DNA of 60,463 bases from Stenotrophomonas sp. 57 (GCF_030291075.1 NZ_CP127407.1:4380001-4440463); one strand, 5' to 3'. Positions 37,247 through 47,695 are shown, counted from the first letter of the stretch. Numbers and translations: made by a program. Notes: generated from the sequence alone by a model not told the origin.

Positions 37247-38797
37247 TCAGGCCTCGTCGCCGTCGTTGCCTTCGTCCTCGCCGGCCCCATCGCCCTCGGC
37301 CAGATCACCCAGCAGCGACTGCGCCTGTTCGGACGCCAACGATTCCACGCCACGCAGGCGTCGTTCGATGGTGCGCGTCTTGCGGCTGGCCTCGCCGATG
37401 CTGCGGCCGACCGTGGTGATCTGTTTCTCGGCCTTTTCCAGGATGCCGGCGAACTTGCCGAACTCGCTCTTCACCGCTCCCAGCAGGCTCCACACTTCGC
37501 TGGAGCGCTGCTCGATGGCCAACGTGCGGAAGCCCATCTGCAGGCTGTTGAGCAGGGCAGTGACGGTGGTCGGCCCGGCCACCACCACGCGATGCTCGCG
37601 CTGCAACAGGTCGACCAGGCCCGGGCGCCGGATCACTTCGGCGTACAGGCCTTCGGTGGGCAGGAACATCACCGCGAAGTCGGTGGTGTGCGGCGGCGCG
37701 ATGTACTTGTCGCAGATCGACTTGGCCTGCACGCGCACCGCGCGCTCCAGCTGGATGCCCTGCAGGCGCACGCCCTCTGCGTCCCCCTGTTCCTGCGCAT
37801 CCAGCAGCCGTTCGTAGTCCTCGCGCGGGAACTTGGAGTCGATCGGCAGCCACACGGGCGTGTCATCGCTGCTGCGCCCCGGCAGGCGTACGGCAATGTC
37901 GACCATTTCACCGCTGTCCGGCCGCACCTTCACCGCACGTGCGTACTGCTCTTGGGTAAGCGTCTGCTCGAGGATGTTCTCCAGCTGCACTTCGCCCCAG
38001 CTGCCGCGGTTCTTGACGTTGGTCAGCACGCGCTTGAGGTCGCCGACGCCGGTGGCCAGCTGCTGCATCTCGCCAAGGCCACGCTGCACCTGCTCCAGTC
38101 GCTCGGACACCAGCTTGAAAGAGTTGCCCAGGCGCGTTTCCAGCGTCGACTGCAGCTTCTCGTCCACGGTGTGGCGCATCTGCTCCAGCTTCTGTGCGTT
38201 GTCGTTCTGCAGCGCGCGCAACTGTTCTTCCAGCGTGGCGCGCATTTCGGCGATGCGCTGTTCGTTGCGCTGGGTCAGTTCCTGCAGGCGCAGGCCCAGG
38301 CTTTCGGTCAGGCGCTGCTGCGACTGCGCACCTTCCTCACGGCCCTTGCGCGCATCGTCCACCAATGTCTGCCGCAGCGCGCCAAGCTGGGTGTCGGTGC
38401 GCCCGGTGAGCTCCTGCAGCTGCTGGCCGAACGCGTGGATGCGCGCTTCCTGCTGCTGGCCGAAGGTTTCCAGCTGGCCACGCAGTTCCTGCAGGCGCTG
38501 TCCCATCAACGCGGCGCCGCGCTGCTGGCTGTCGGCGGCTTCGGCGCGCGCCTTGCGGGCGTCTTCACCCAAGGCTTCGCGCAGCAGGTCCAGGCGCTGG
38601 TCGGTGCGGGTGGAGAGGTCGGTCAGCGCGCGGGCAAAACCATCGAGCTGTTCGCGCAGTTCGCTGCGCCCGGCGCGTGCCTCCTCGCGCACCGCCTGTT
38701 CCAGGCGGTCATGCGGTGGACGGCGCAGCAGGGCGACCAGCTGCAGGATGAGCACGGCCAATAGAAGGCCGCCAATGAGCAGATATTCGGTTTGCAT
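37247..38797 (-). CDS. rmuC: DNA recombination protein RmuC
   Basis: A 516-residue RmuC protein; such proteins limit recombination at inverted repeats and may be nucleases, and their mechanism is unsettled. An N-terminal membrane anchor (about 5-27) precedes a long coiled coil (about 35-260, with repeated ARKARAEAADSQQR/GREEGAQSQQRL units). The conserved RmuC domain follows (VKNRGSWGEVQLENILEQ, LPIDSKFPREDYERLL, FAVMFLPTEGLYAEV). ATG at 38797 was chosen; the frame is open another 250 codons upstream, but only as the shadow of the GST gene. It diverges from that gene by 45 bp. Confidence 0.93.
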   Translation of the reverse strand: MQTEYLLIGGLLLAVLILQLVALLRRPPHDRLEQAVREEARAGRSELREQLDGFARALTDLSTRTDQRLDLLREALGEDARKARAEAADSQQRGAALMGQRLQELRGQLETFGQQQEARIHAFGQQLQELTGRTDTQLGALRQTLVDDARKGREEGAQSQQRLTESLGLRLQELTQRNEQRIAEMRATLEEQLRALQNDNAQKLEQMRHTVDEKLQSTLETRLGNSFKLVSERLEQVQRGLGEMQQLATGVGDLKRVLTNVKNRGSWGEVQLENILEQTLTQEQYARAVKVRPDSGEMVDIAVRLPGRSSDDTPVWLPIDSKFPREDYERLLDAQEQGDAEGVRLQGIQLERAVRVQAKSICDKYIAPPHTTDFAVMFLPTEGLYAEVIRRPGLVDLLQREHRVVVAGPTTVTALLNSLQMGFRTLAIEQRSSEVWSLLGAVKSEFGKFAGILEKAEKQITTVGRSIGEASRKTRTIERRLRGVESLASEQAQSLLGDLAEGDGAGEDEGNDGDEA

Positions 38798-38842
38798 GGC
38801 ACAAGTGTAGGCTGGCGGAGTCTCAGCTGCTGCGCCGGAACC

Positions 38843-39448
38843 ATGCTCGCTCTGTACGGAAAGCCCACCTCCATCAATGTGCGCAAGGTGCTGTGGCTGT
38901 GCGCGGGGCTGGATCTGCCCCTGCACCACGAGCCTGCGCCACCGGCAGACCTGGTGGCCACACTGAATCCGAACCGGCAGGTACCGGTGCTGCGCGATGG
39001 TGACTTCGTGCTGTGGGAGTCCAACAGCATCTGCCGCTACCTGGCCGTGCTCGCCGGCCGTGACGACCTGCTGCCTGCTGCGGCGCAGGCCCGTGCGCGG
39101 GTGGAGCAGTGGATGGACTGGCAGGCCAGCGACCTCAACAGTGCCTGGCGCCACGTGTTCATGGCGCGGGTACGGCAACACCCGGACTACCCGGATGACG
39201 CCCGCGCCGAGGCCAGCCTGGCGCAGTGGAACCGGCTGATGGGGGTGCTTGATGCACAGCTGGCCGCCACCGATGGCTACGTGGCGGGCAGCACCTTCAC
39301 CCTCGCTGATGTCGTGCTGGGGCTGTCGACCCAGCGCTGGCGCAGCACACCGGGCAACAAGCCTGTGCTGGCCCGCGTGGATGCCTGGTTCAAGCGCCTG
39401 CGCCAGCAGCCCGGTTTTGCGGAACACGTCGACAATGGCGTGGCGTAG
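38843..39448 (+). CDS. Glutathione S-transferase
   Basis: A 201-residue cytosolic GST. The thioredoxin-like N-terminal half has LYGKPTSINVRKVLWLC, the cis-proline region NRQVPVLRDGD and the glutathione-binding WESNSICRYLA; the C-terminal helical half contains FTLADVVLGLSTQRW. ATG at 38843 gives the normal start. The substrate is not predictable. It diverges from rmuC and is followed by a cluster of SMAG palindromes. Confidence 0.9.
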   Translation: MLALYGKPTSINVRKVLWLCAGLDLPLHHEPAPPADLVATLNPNRQVPVLRDGDFVLWESNSICRYLAVLAGRDDLLPAAAQARARVEQWMDWQASDLNSAWRHVFMARVRQHPDYPDDARAEASLAQWNRLMGVLDAQLAATDGYVAGSTFTLADVVLGLSTQRWRSTPGNKPVLARVDAWFKRLRQQPGFAEHVDNGVA

Positions 39449-39470
39449 CGGACGGCTTCGCCAGCTCTTG

Positions 39471-39594
39471 GTAGGTGTCGCCCCTGGTCGACACGGCGGA
39501 TCCACGCCATGCGGTGATGAAGCGTTGTAGAGCCGAGCCCACGCTCGGCTGACGCCCATGCCCGAACGGCAGCCGAGCGTGGGCTCGGCTCTAC
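39471..39594. repeat. Cluster of four SMAG palindromes
   Basis: Units: GTAGGTGTCG with GGTCGACAC (39471-39494); a decayed ATCCACG/CGGTGAT unit (39496-39519); GTAGAGCCGAGC to GCTCGGCT (39527-39550); and the inverted AGCCGAGC to GGCTCGGCTCTAC (39571-39594). They fill the space between two convergent genes. The first two repeat the order seen at 22655-22698. Confidence 0.75.
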
Positions 39595-39609
39595 AGGACG
39601 GGTCTGGTC

Positions 39610-40617
39610 TTACCAGCCTTCCAGCACGATCTTGCCCTTGGCGCGATGGCTCTCCAGCAGCGCGTGCGCGCGCCGCAGGTTGGCCGCGTCGATGCGCCCG
39701 AAGTGCTCACCGAGCGTGGTCTGCAGCACACCGGCGTCAATCAGCTCGGCCACCCGGTTCAACAGCTCATGCTGGCGCTGCATGTCCGCGGTCCTGTAGA
39801 GCGGGCGGGTGAACATCGACTCCCAGTGCAGCGACAGCGCCTTGCGCTTGAGCGCCATCACATCCACCTGGCCCGGGTCATCGATCAGGCCGAACTGGCC
39901 TTGCGGCGCCAGCAGCTCCACGATCTGCGCGTAGTGCTGGTCGGAATGGGTCAGGCTGGCCACGTGCTGCACCTCGCTGATACCCAGGCGTGCCAGGCCC
40001 TCGGCCAGCGGCAGGCTGTGGTCGATCACGTGGTGCGCGCCCATCGCGTAGACCCAGTCCTGGGTATCCGGACGCGAAGCGGTGCCGATCACGGTCAGCT
40101 TCGTCAGCTTCCGCGCCAGCTGCACCAGGATCGAGCCGACACCACCGGCCGCACCGATCACCAGCAGGGTCTGACCCTCTCCGCCGCCCTCGGGGATGCG
40201 CAGGCGGTCGAACAGCAGCTCCCAGGCGGTGATCGCGGTCAGCGGCAGCGCCGCAGCGGCGGCATCGTCGAGGCTGGCCGGCTTGCGGCCGACGCTGCGC
40301 TCGTCCACCAGCTGGTACTCGGCATTGCTGCCCGGCCGGTCGATCACGCCGGCGTAGTAGACCGCATCGCCCGGCTGGAACAGGGTCACTTCGCTGCCCA
40401 CGGCGTCGACGATGCCGACTGCGTCCCAGCCCAGCACGCGCGGGCCGTCGGTGGCCACGCCGCGGCGGACCTTGGTGTCGACCGGGTTCACCGCCACCGC
40501 GCGTACCGCCACCCGCAGGTCGCGCGGGCCGGGCTGCGGCAGGTCCAGTTCGATGTCGATCAGGGCCTGCGCATCTTCGATCGGCAGGCCGGCGTGGGTG
40601 TAGGCAATGGCGCGCAT
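39610..40617 (-). CDS. Zinc-type alcohol dehydrogenase-family quinone oxidoreductase
   Basis: A 335-residue MDR-superfamily oxidoreductase. The N-terminal GroES-like part has VAVNPVDTKVRRG and VLGWDAVGIVDAVGSEV; the NADPH-binding part has LLVIGAAGGVGSILVQLA. Structural zinc cysteines are absent, so it is closer to quinone oxidoreductases despite family names. ATG at 40617 begins MRAIAYTHAGLPIE. It diverges from a LysR gene 91 bp away, which probably regulates it. Confidence 0.87.
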   Translation of the reverse strand: MRAIAYTHAGLPIEDAQALIDIELDLPQPGPRDLRVAVRAVAVNPVDTKVRRGVATDGPRVLGWDAVGIVDAVGSEVTLFQPGDAVYYAGVIDRPGSNAEYQLVDERSVGRKPASLDDAAAAALPLTAITAWELLFDRLRIPEGGGEGQTLLVIGAAGGVGSILVQLARKLTKLTVIGTASRPDTQDWVYAMGAHHVIDHSLPLAEGLARLGISEVQHVASLTHSDQHYAQIVELLAPQGQFGLIDDPGQVDVMALKRKALSLHWESMFTRPLYRTADMQRQHELLNRVAELIDAGVLQTTLGEHFGRIDAANLRRAHALLESHRAKGKIVLEGW

Positions 40618-40708
40618 GGCAGCGGTCCAGTGGGGAAGGAGCGGACAGGTTGCACCGCGCACGGCCACTCAGAAAGGCGCAGAATCGGGCAGCACTTTCA
40701 CTCCGGCA

Positions 40709-41680
40709 ATGAAGATGATCCGCTTCGACGACCTGCAGTTGTTCGTCCGCACGGCCGCACTGGGCAGCTTCTCGCAGGCCGCGCGCGAGGCCGATCTGTT
40801 ACCCGGCCAGGTCGCTGCTGCCGTAGCGCGGCTGGAACGCGAACTGGACCTGCGCCTGTTCGTGCGCACCACCCGCAGCCTGCGCCTGACCGGCGAGGGC
40901 GCGCTGTACCTGCCGTATGCGCAGGAGGTGCTGGCTACCCTGCGCGAAGGGCGGGCCCGCGTGCAGGGCGAGGACGCCGAACTGCACGGCACGCTGCAGC
41001 TGTCGGCGCCGTCGGACTTCGGTCGCAACCTGCTGCTGCCGTGGCTGAGCGCGTTCCGGGCCGCTCATCCACGGCTGCGCCTGCACCTGCGCCTGTCCGA
41101 CGAAGTGGCCGACGTGTTCCGCGACCCGGTCGACGTGGCCATCCGCATCGGCCACTTCGACGACGCCAACTACGTCGCCCTGCCCCTGCTCGAAGGCAAC
41201 CGTCGTGTCCTCGCGGCTTCGCCCGATTACCTGCAGCGACGGGGCACGCCTGTGCGCCTGGAGGAACTGCGCGAGCACGATTGCCTGGTCTACCAGCTCA
41301 GTGGCCGCGCCTACGATCGCTGGTCCTTCGAGGTCGACGGGCGCCGCACCGTGATCCCGGTGCGCGGCCCGCTGGTCTGCGACGACGCCGATGTGGTGCG
41401 GCGCTGGGCGGTGGCGGGAGAAGGCATCACCTACAAATCCTGGCTGGACCTGCGCGAAGACGTGCTGGCCGGCCGCCTGCAGCTGCTGCTCGATGGCGTT
41501 GGCAGCCACATTCCGCTGCAGCTGGTGTGCCCGCACCGAAAGCAGTTCTCGCCGGCGGTACGGCAGCTGCACGCGCAGCTGCGCCAGCACCTGCAACCGC
41601 TGCTGTCTGGCATGCCCGATGGACTCGCCGGCCCCCTGTCGCCAGTCCCGGCGCTGGCCGACAATGGCAGCCCCCCGTAA
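40709..41680 (+). CDS. LysR-family regulator (divergent from oxidoreductase)
   Basis: A 323-residue LysR protein: helix-turn-helix about residues 18-40 (LGSFSQAAREADLLPGQVAA), then the ligand-binding domain from about 90 (LHGTLQLSAPSDFGRNLLLP). Start is ATG at 40709 or the next ATG at 40715. It is placed divergently to the oxidoreductase and 14 bp before a LysE-type exporter, so it may control both. The ligand is unknown. Confidence 0.88.
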   Translation: MKMIRFDDLQLFVRTAALGSFSQAAREADLLPGQVAAAVARLERELDLRLFVRTTRSLRLTGEGALYLPYAQEVLATLREGRARVQGEDAELHGTLQLSAPSDFGRNLLLPWLSAFRAAHPRLRLHLRLSDEVADVFRDPVDVAIRIGHFDDANYVALPLLEGNRRVLAASPDYLQRRGTPVRLEELREHDCLVYQLSGRAYDRWSFEVDGRRTVIPVRGPLVCDDADVVRRWAVAGEGITYKSWLDLREDVLAGRLQLLLDGVGSHIPLQLVCPHRKQFSPAVRQLHAQLRQHLQPLLSGMPDGLAGPLSPVPALADNGSPP

Positions 41681-41694
41681 CAGAGAACACCGCC

Positions 41695-42324
41695 ATGCCG
41701 TGGATGGGCATCCAGGACCTGTGGACGTTTCTGGTCGCCGTGCTGGTTTTCCTCGCCCTGCCCGGCCCCGGCACCTTCACCCTGTTGACCGCCACCGGCC
41801 GAGGCGGCGTGCGCGGTGGCTACACAGCACTGGCCGGCCTGCTGGTCGGCGACCAGATCCTGATGTGGCTGGCGCTGGCCGGCGTGGCTGCGCTGCTGAA
41901 AGCCAATCCGCTGGTGTTCCATGCCGTGCAGTACCTGGGTGCGGCCTATCTGGTGTGGGTGGGCATCGGCCTGCTGCGCACGCCGAAGCACGAGGCTGGT
42001 GACGCTGGCCCGATCCGCATGCAGCCGGGCCGCTATTTCCAGCAGGCGATCCTGGTCAGCCTGCTCAACCCGAAGGCGATCCTGTTCTACATGGCCTTCC
42101 TGCCGCTGTTCATCGATCCGAAGGCGCACCAGGGCATCGCCACCTTCGCGGCGCTGGCTGGGATCATCCTGGTGGTCAGCATCGCCTACTGCTCGATGCT
42201 GATCGGTGTGGGCAACCTGGCCCGCCGCCGGCTGATCCAGCATCCGCGCGTCAGCGATGCATTGCGCCGCGTGGCCGGCCTGTTCCTGGTGGGGTTCGGC
42301 ATCCGGCTGGGGCTGAACGGGTGA
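41695..42324 (+). CDS. LysE/RhtB-family amino-acid exporter
   Basis: A 209-residue inner-membrane exporter with about six helices. The hallmark LALPGPGTFTLLTATGRGGV of LysE/RhtB proteins is near the N terminus, and ILVSLLNPKAILFYMAFLP marks the fourth or fifth helix. It resembles LeuE-type leucine exporters, but the substrate is not certain. It follows the LysR gene by 14 bp and overlaps the next gene by 4 bp. Confidence 0.87.
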   Translation: MPWMGIQDLWTFLVAVLVFLALPGPGTFTLLTATGRGGVRGGYTALAGLLVGDQILMWLALAGVAALLKANPLVFHAVQYLGAAYLVWVGIGLLRTPKHEAGDAGPIRMQPGRYFQQAILVSLLNPKAILFYMAFLPLFIDPKAHQGIATFAALAGIILVVSIAYCSMLIGVGNLARRRLIQHPRVSDALRRVAGLFLVGFGIRLGLNG

Positions 42325-42758
42325 AGGCCTGGCGGGCCGCAGTCGGCGCGTTGCTGTTGACGGCCGGTACTGCCTCGGCCGCCACCGTGCAGGACCATCG
42401 CTGCCTGAGCGGTGGTCGCAATGACCGCATCCATCTGGAATGGCGCTGGCTGGCGGGTGGCGGCGCCGACGTGCGCTACGCCGGCCAGCGTGAGCGCCTG
42501 ACCCTGCGCCGGGTTTCGATGGAGACCACGGTCCTGGCCGAAGATCGCCCCTACCAGTTCGACAGCGTCTGGGAAGAGCGCATCGACGGGCGCCTCAACG
42601 GCCGCTACCGGCTGAGCACCCAGGGCGCGCTGGTGCTGGACCTGAGCTACGAACGCGCCCGCGACGGCCGCACCACCGCCTTCCACGATGACCCCGAGGC
42701 CTGGCAGGAAGAGGGCTGCCGTTGGCCGGGAGGCGTAGCGGCGCGCGTGATCGATTGA
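42321..42758 (+). CDS. Exported hypothetical protein
   Basis: A 145-residue protein with a signal peptide (cleavage about after residue 20, TASA-ATV) and a mature part rich in charged residues, with two cysteines (HRCLSGG and EEGCRWPGG) that could form a disulfide. I do not recognise a family. GTG at 42321 overlaps the exporter stop (GTGA), so it belongs to the LysR-exporter transcript. It may be periplasmic. Confidence 0.7.
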   Translation: MKAWRAAVGALLLTAGTASAATVQDHRCLSGGRNDRIHLEWRWLAGGGADVRYAGQRERLTLRRVSMETTVLAEDRPYQFDSVWEERIDGRLNGRYRLSTQGALVLDLSYERARDGRTTAFHDDPEAWQEEGCRWPGGVAARVID

Positions 42759-42762
42759 AGCA

Positions 42763-42785
42763 TGCCAGCCAAGGTTGGCATCTAC
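42763..42785. repeat. SMAG palindrome overlapping a lysR stop
   Basis: TGCCAGCC-AA-GGTTGGCA-TCTAC. On the minus strand the GTAG end provides the TAG stop codon (42784-42782) of the LysR gene, so the repeat forms the end of its coding sequence. Confidence 0.75.
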
Positions 42786-43684
42786 CGGTCGTGCATCTCC
42801 GCCCGCAGATGGTCGATGAACACCCGCAGCTTGGGCGCCATCTGCTCGCGCGCGGGGTAGTACAGGTGAAAGCCGGGGAACGGCGGCTGCCAGTCCTGCA
42901 ACACACTCTGCAGTCGCCCGGCGGCGATGTCGTCGGCCATCAGCGAGGCGAACCCCTGGGCCATGCCCAGACCCGACAGCACGGCATGATGGGCAACACC
43001 GGCATCGTTGAACACCAGCCGCCCGCTCACTTCCACCTCCAGGTCGTGGCCTTCGCGGCTGAACTCCCACGGCATCAGCCGGCCGTTGGCCAAGCGATGC
43101 ACGATGCAGGTGTGGCCCTGCAGGTCATGTGGGGTCTGCGGCATGCCATGGCGTTCGAAATAGGCCGGCGTGGCCACCACCACCTGCCGCTCGGGTGGCC
43201 CGACCGGCACCGCGATCATGCCCTGTGCGAGTGATTCGCCCAGGCGGATGCCGGCGTCGAAGCCCTCGGCCACCAGATCGGTCAGCGCGGGGTCGACGCA
43301 CAGTTCCACCTGCACCTGCGGGTAACGCGCAAGGAAATCGGGCAGCCGCGGCAGCACCATGCGATCGGCGACGATGCGCGGCAGGGTCACGCGCAGCCGC
43401 CCGGCAGGCACCGAGCGTGCGCTGTCCAGTTCGGCAAAGGCCTGGTCGATCTGGTCCAGGCCGCCGCGCACGCGCTGCAGGAAACGCGCGCCGTGTTCGG
43501 TCAGGCTGACCCGCCGCGTGGTCCGCTGCAGCAGCCGCACGCCCATCCGCGCTTCCAGCGCGCGCACGCTCTGCGACAGCGCCGAGGTCGACACGCCCAG
43601 CGCATCGGCGGCGCGGGTAAAGCTGGCGTGCTCGGCCACGTGGACGAAGGCGACCACGGCAGTGAGGGGGACGGAGGCATCCAT
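42782..43684 (-). CDS. LysR-family regulator (divergent from aldo/keto reductase)
   Basis: A 300-residue LysR protein of the CrgA-like group: helix-turn-helix at about 20-40 (ASFTRAADALGVSTSALSQS), then ARMGVRLLQRTTRRVSLTEHG, then a substrate domain from about 90. ATG at 43684 gives MDASVPLTAVVAF; the frame extends 16 codons upstream. It diverges from the aldo/keto reductase at 43807, its probable target. Its stop codon is supplied by an SMAG repeat. Confidence 0.87.
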   Translation of the reverse strand: MDASVPLTAVVAFVHVAEHASFTRAADALGVSTSALSQSVRALEARMGVRLLQRTTRRVSLTEHGARFLQRVRGGLDQIDQAFAELDSARSVPAGRLRVTLPRIVADRMVLPRLPDFLARYPQVQVELCVDPALTDLVAEGFDAGIRLGESLAQGMIAVPVGPPERQVVVATPAYFERHGMPQTPHDLQGHTCIVHRLANGRLMPWEFSREGHDLEVEVSGRLVFNDAGVAHHAVLSGLGMAQGFASLMADDIAAGRLQSVLQDWQPPFPGFHLYYPAREQMAPKLRVFIDHLRAEMHDR

Positions 43685-43806
43685 TGTGAAGGCAGCCTTC
43701 AAGGTAAGTCCGGTGGAACGCAGTTTATCCACATGATGGCGTGGAGGATCCTGTGCCCCTCGCCACTGCCCATCCCGGCATGGCGCCTTCCCCCAAGGAG
43801 ATCCAC

Positions 43807-44802
<996 letters not shown>

Positions 44803-44977
44803 CAGCGGCCGGGACCAACGCACATGGGTGGCTGCCGCCGGATTGTGCCGATTCCGGCAGCCTGGCCGGGGCGCAGCGCGCGCCCCGCCATGCATGACCC
44901 CCGTCAGTGGCAATGCTGCGCTGCGTTCGGTCACACTCGGGAACTTGTCGTTCTCAGTCACCCCTTCCGAGGCCTGC
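44803..44977. other. Spacer before the amino-acid permease
   Basis: The 175 bp hold no gene. A GC-rich run GGGGCGCAGCGCGCGCCCC (about 44869-44887) can fold into a hairpin that may end the aldo/keto reductase transcript. The permease promoter is not obvious. Confidence 0.3.
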
Positions 44978-46405
44978 ATGTCCCTGTTCCGGCGCAAGTC
45001 CCTAGATTCCGTCACCGTCCACGAAGCCGGCAGGCGCCTTATACCGACGCTCAGCTGGCCGCACCTGATCGCGCTGGGCATCGGCGCCATCGTCGGTACC
45101 GGCATCTACACGCTGATCGGCGTCGGTGCCAACCTGGCCGGCCCGGCCGTGCTGATCTCCTTCGCCATCGCCGGTGCGGTCTGCGCCTGTGCGGCGCTCT
45201 CCTACGCCGAGCTGTCGACGATGATGCCGGCCGCCGGCAGTGCCTACACCTACAGCTACAGCGCGCTGGGCGAAGTGTTCGCCTGGGTGGTGGGCTGGAG
45301 CCTGATCCTGGAGTACTCGCTGGTGGTGAGTACGGTGGCGGTCGGCTGGTCCGGCTACTTCGTCGGCTTCCTCGAATGGGTGCACACCCAGTTCGGCTGG
45401 AACGTGCACCTGCCGGCCTGGCTTGCGGCCGGCCCGCACGTGGAAGGCGGCATGATCAACCTGCCCGCGATCATCATCACCTGGCTGGTGGCCGGCATGC
45501 TGATGGCCGGCACCAAGGAAAGCGCCACGCTCAACGCCATCCTGGTGGTGTTCAAGCTGATCGCACTGGCCATCTTCGTGGCCGTGGCCCTGCCCGCCTT
45601 CGACAGCGCCAACCTGCAGCCGTTCATGCCATACGGGTTCGCCAAATCGATGGGCCCTGACGGCGTCGAGCACGGCGTGATGGCAGCAGCGGCGATCATC
45701 TTCTTCGCCTTCTACGGCTTCGATGCGATCTCCACGGCCGCCGAGGAAACCAAGAACCCGGGCCGCGACCTGTCGATCGGCATCATCGGCTCGATGATCG
45801 GCTGCACCATCGTCTACGTGCTGGTGGCGCTGGCCGCCGTGGGTGCGATGAGCTACGCGGTGTTCGGACACAGCGCCGAGCCGCTCGCCCTGATCATGCG
45901 CCAGCTGGGCCATCCGACCGCGGCGATGGTGATCGGCGTGATCGCGATCATCGCGTTGCCGACCGTACTGCTGGCCTTCCTGTACGGCCAGAGCCGCATC
46001 TTCTTCGTGATGAGCCGCGATGGCCTGCTGCCGCGTGGCCTGTCCAAGGTCAACGCCCGCACCGGCACACCGGTGGCGACCACGCTGTTCACCGCGGTGG
46101 TGGTGTCGGCGCTGGCCGGCGTGGCGCGCCTGGACGAGATCGCGGCACTGGCCAACGCCGGCACCCTGGCCGCGTTCACCGCGGTGGGCATCTGCCTGGT
46201 GGTGCTGCGCCTGCGCGAACCCGACCGTGCGCGTACCTTCCGCACGCCGCTGGCCTTTGTGGTCGGCCCGCTGGCCGCGCTGGGCTGCATCTACCTGTTC
46301 ATCAGCCTGCCGCACACCACCCAGCTGTACTTCCTGGTGTGGAACGTGGTCGGCCTGGTGCTGTACTTCCTGTACAGCCGCCGCAATGCATTGATCGCCA
46401 AATAA
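44978..46405 (+). CDS. APC-family amino-acid permease
   Basis: A 475-residue inner-membrane transporter with about 12-13 helices of the APC/CAT type. The motif LIALGIGAIVGTGIYTLIGV is the substrate-binding loop of the first helix, and FFAFYGFDAISTAAEETKNPGRD is the consensus amphipathic region near helices 6-7. Cationic amino-acid transporters are the closest group, but the substrate is unproven. ATG at 44978 begins MSLFRRKSLDSV; a weak GAGG lies upstream. The frame is open further upstream within the preceding gene region. Confidence 0.9.
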   Translation: MSLFRRKSLDSVTVHEAGRRLIPTLSWPHLIALGIGAIVGTGIYTLIGVGANLAGPAVLISFAIAGAVCACAALSYAELSTMMPAAGSAYTYSYSALGEVFAWVVGWSLILEYSLVVSTVAVGWSGYFVGFLEWVHTQFGWNVHLPAWLAAGPHVEGGMINLPAIIITWLVAGMLMAGTKESATLNAILVVFKLIALAIFVAVALPAFDSANLQPFMPYGFAKSMGPDGVEHGVMAAAAIIFFAFYGFDAISTAAEETKNPGRDLSIGIIGSMIGCTIVYVLVALAAVGAMSYAVFGHSAEPLALIMRQLGHPTAAMVIGVIAIIALPTVLLAFLYGQSRIFFVMSRDGLLPRGLSKVNARTGTPVATTLFTAVVVSALAGVARLDEIAALANAGTLAAFTAVGICLVVLRLREPDRARTFRTPLAFVVGPLAALGCIYLFISLPHTTQLYFLVWNVVGLVLYFLYSRRNALIAK

Positions 46406-46416
46406 CCGGTTCACCG

Positions 46417-46444
46417 GTAGTGCCGGCCGTTGGCCGGCCCTACC
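46417..46444. repeat. SMAG palindrome between convergent genes
   Basis: GTAGTGCCGGCC-GTT-GGCCGGCCCTAC carries GTAG at one end and CTAC at the other. It separates the permease from the dipeptidase and may stop transcription from either side. Confidence 0.75.
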
Positions 46445-46453
46445 GCAGGGTGG

Positions 46454-47695
46454 TCAACCGCCCTGCTTTGCCGCGTACTCCTGCGCCTGGCGCATCACCC
46501 GCAGCAGGTTGCCGCCCCAGATGCCGGCAATCTGCTGCTCGGTATAGCCCTTGCGCAGCAGCCACGCGGTGATCTTCGGCAGCTGGCTGACATCGGGCAG
46601 ATCGCTCAGGCCACCGCCGCCATCCCAGTCCAGGCCGATGCCCACGTGCTCGGGGCCGACCACCTTGAGGATGTGCTCGAAGTGGGCGAAGAAGTCGTCC
46701 AGGCTGGCATGGCGCACCGGGTGCTCGTGGTCCAGCGCCTGTTCGGCTTTCAGCAGAGCCACACCCTGCTCGATGCCCATGCCTTCCCAGCCGCCCAGCT
46801 GCTTGCTGAGCGCTTCTTCGGCCTGCTTGCGCTCGGGCGTCTTCGCCGTATCGATCAGGTAGCCGCCATAGGCGTTCACCTGGATCACGCCACCGGCCTT
46901 GGCCAGCTTGCGCAGGCGCGCATCGTCGAGATTCCGCGGGTGGTCATAGACCGCCTTGGCCGAGCTGTGCGAGAGCACGAACGGCACCGGCATCATCGCC
47001 AGCAGGTCATCGAACACCGCGTCCGAGGCATGTGACTGGTCGATCACGATGCCCAGCTTCACCGCCTGCCGCACCAGCTCCTTGCCGGCCGGGCTCAGGC
47101 CCTTCCATTCCGCGCCCTTGGGGTCGGTGGCCGAATCGGCGAACTCGTTGTTGGCGAAATGCACGGTGCTGAGCAGGCGCAGGCCGGCGCGGTGGTAGAA
47201 CGACAGCAGGCTCGGGTCTTCCACCAGCGGGCTGGCATTTTCCATGCTGATGTAGACCACGCGCTTGCCGGCGGCCTTGATCCGCGCCGCGTCATCGGCA
47301 GTCAGCGCCAGTGCGAAGCGCTCGGGATTGGCGGCCAGCATTTCGCGGATTTCCATCAGGCGCTGCAGGCCGTGGTCGCGTTCGGCCATGTGCGCAGCGG
47401 CGCTGCGGTCCCCCTGGTCGGTGTAGATCGCCCAGAAACCACCGTCCAGCGCACCTTCGACCATGCGTGGGTAGTCCACCTGCGAAAGGGCGTTGCGGTC
47501 GTGGCGCTGTTCGATGTCGAATCCGGTGCGGCCGAAATTGGCCGGCGTATCCAGATGGCTGTCGAGGGTGACCAGGCGTTGCTGCAGGGCCTTGGCCCGC
47601 GCCAGCTCCTGCGCGCTGAACTCGATGGCGTGGGCGGACAGCGGCGCACTCAGCGCCAGGGCAAGCACGACGGACAGCTGACGCAACGATGGCAT
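46454..47695 (-). CDS. Exported membrane dipeptidase (peptidase M19)
   Basis: A 413-residue zinc dipeptidase of the renal-dipeptidase family, cleaving dipeptides in the periplasm. A signal peptide covers residues 1-23. Zinc-site motifs: DSHLDTP (H47, D49), VIDQSHAS and VLSHSSAKAV, plus GIGLDWDGGGG near the C terminus. ATG at 47695 starts the signal peptide directly. With the neighbouring amino-acid permease it suggests peptide scavenging, though the genes converge. Confidence 0.9.
   Translation of the reverse strand: MPSLRQLSVVLALALSAPLSAHAIEFSAQELARAKALQQRLVTLDSHLDTPANFGRTGFDIEQRHDRNALSQVDYPRMVEGALDGGFWAIYTDQGDRSAAAHMAERDHGLQRLMEIREMLAANPERFALALTADDAARIKAAGKRVVYISMENASPLVEDPSLLSFYHRAGLRLLSTVHFANNEFADSATDPKGAEWKGLSPAGKELVRQAVKLGIVIDQSHASDAVFDDLLAMMPVPFVLSHSSAKAVYDHPRNLDDARLRKLAKAGGVIQVNAYGGYLIDTAKTPERKQAEEALSKQLGGWEGMGIEQGVALLKAEQALDHEHPVRHASLDDFFAHFEHILKVVGPEHVGIGLDWDGGGGLSDLPDVSQLPKITAWLLRKGYTEQQIAGIWGGNLLRVMRQAQEYAAKQGG

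Noticed and set aside
38798..39559. Possible N-terminal extension of rmuC by about 250 codons
   Set aside because: The extension is antisense to the GST gene and to SMAG repeats. The ATG at 38797 gives the normal RmuC membrane anchor.
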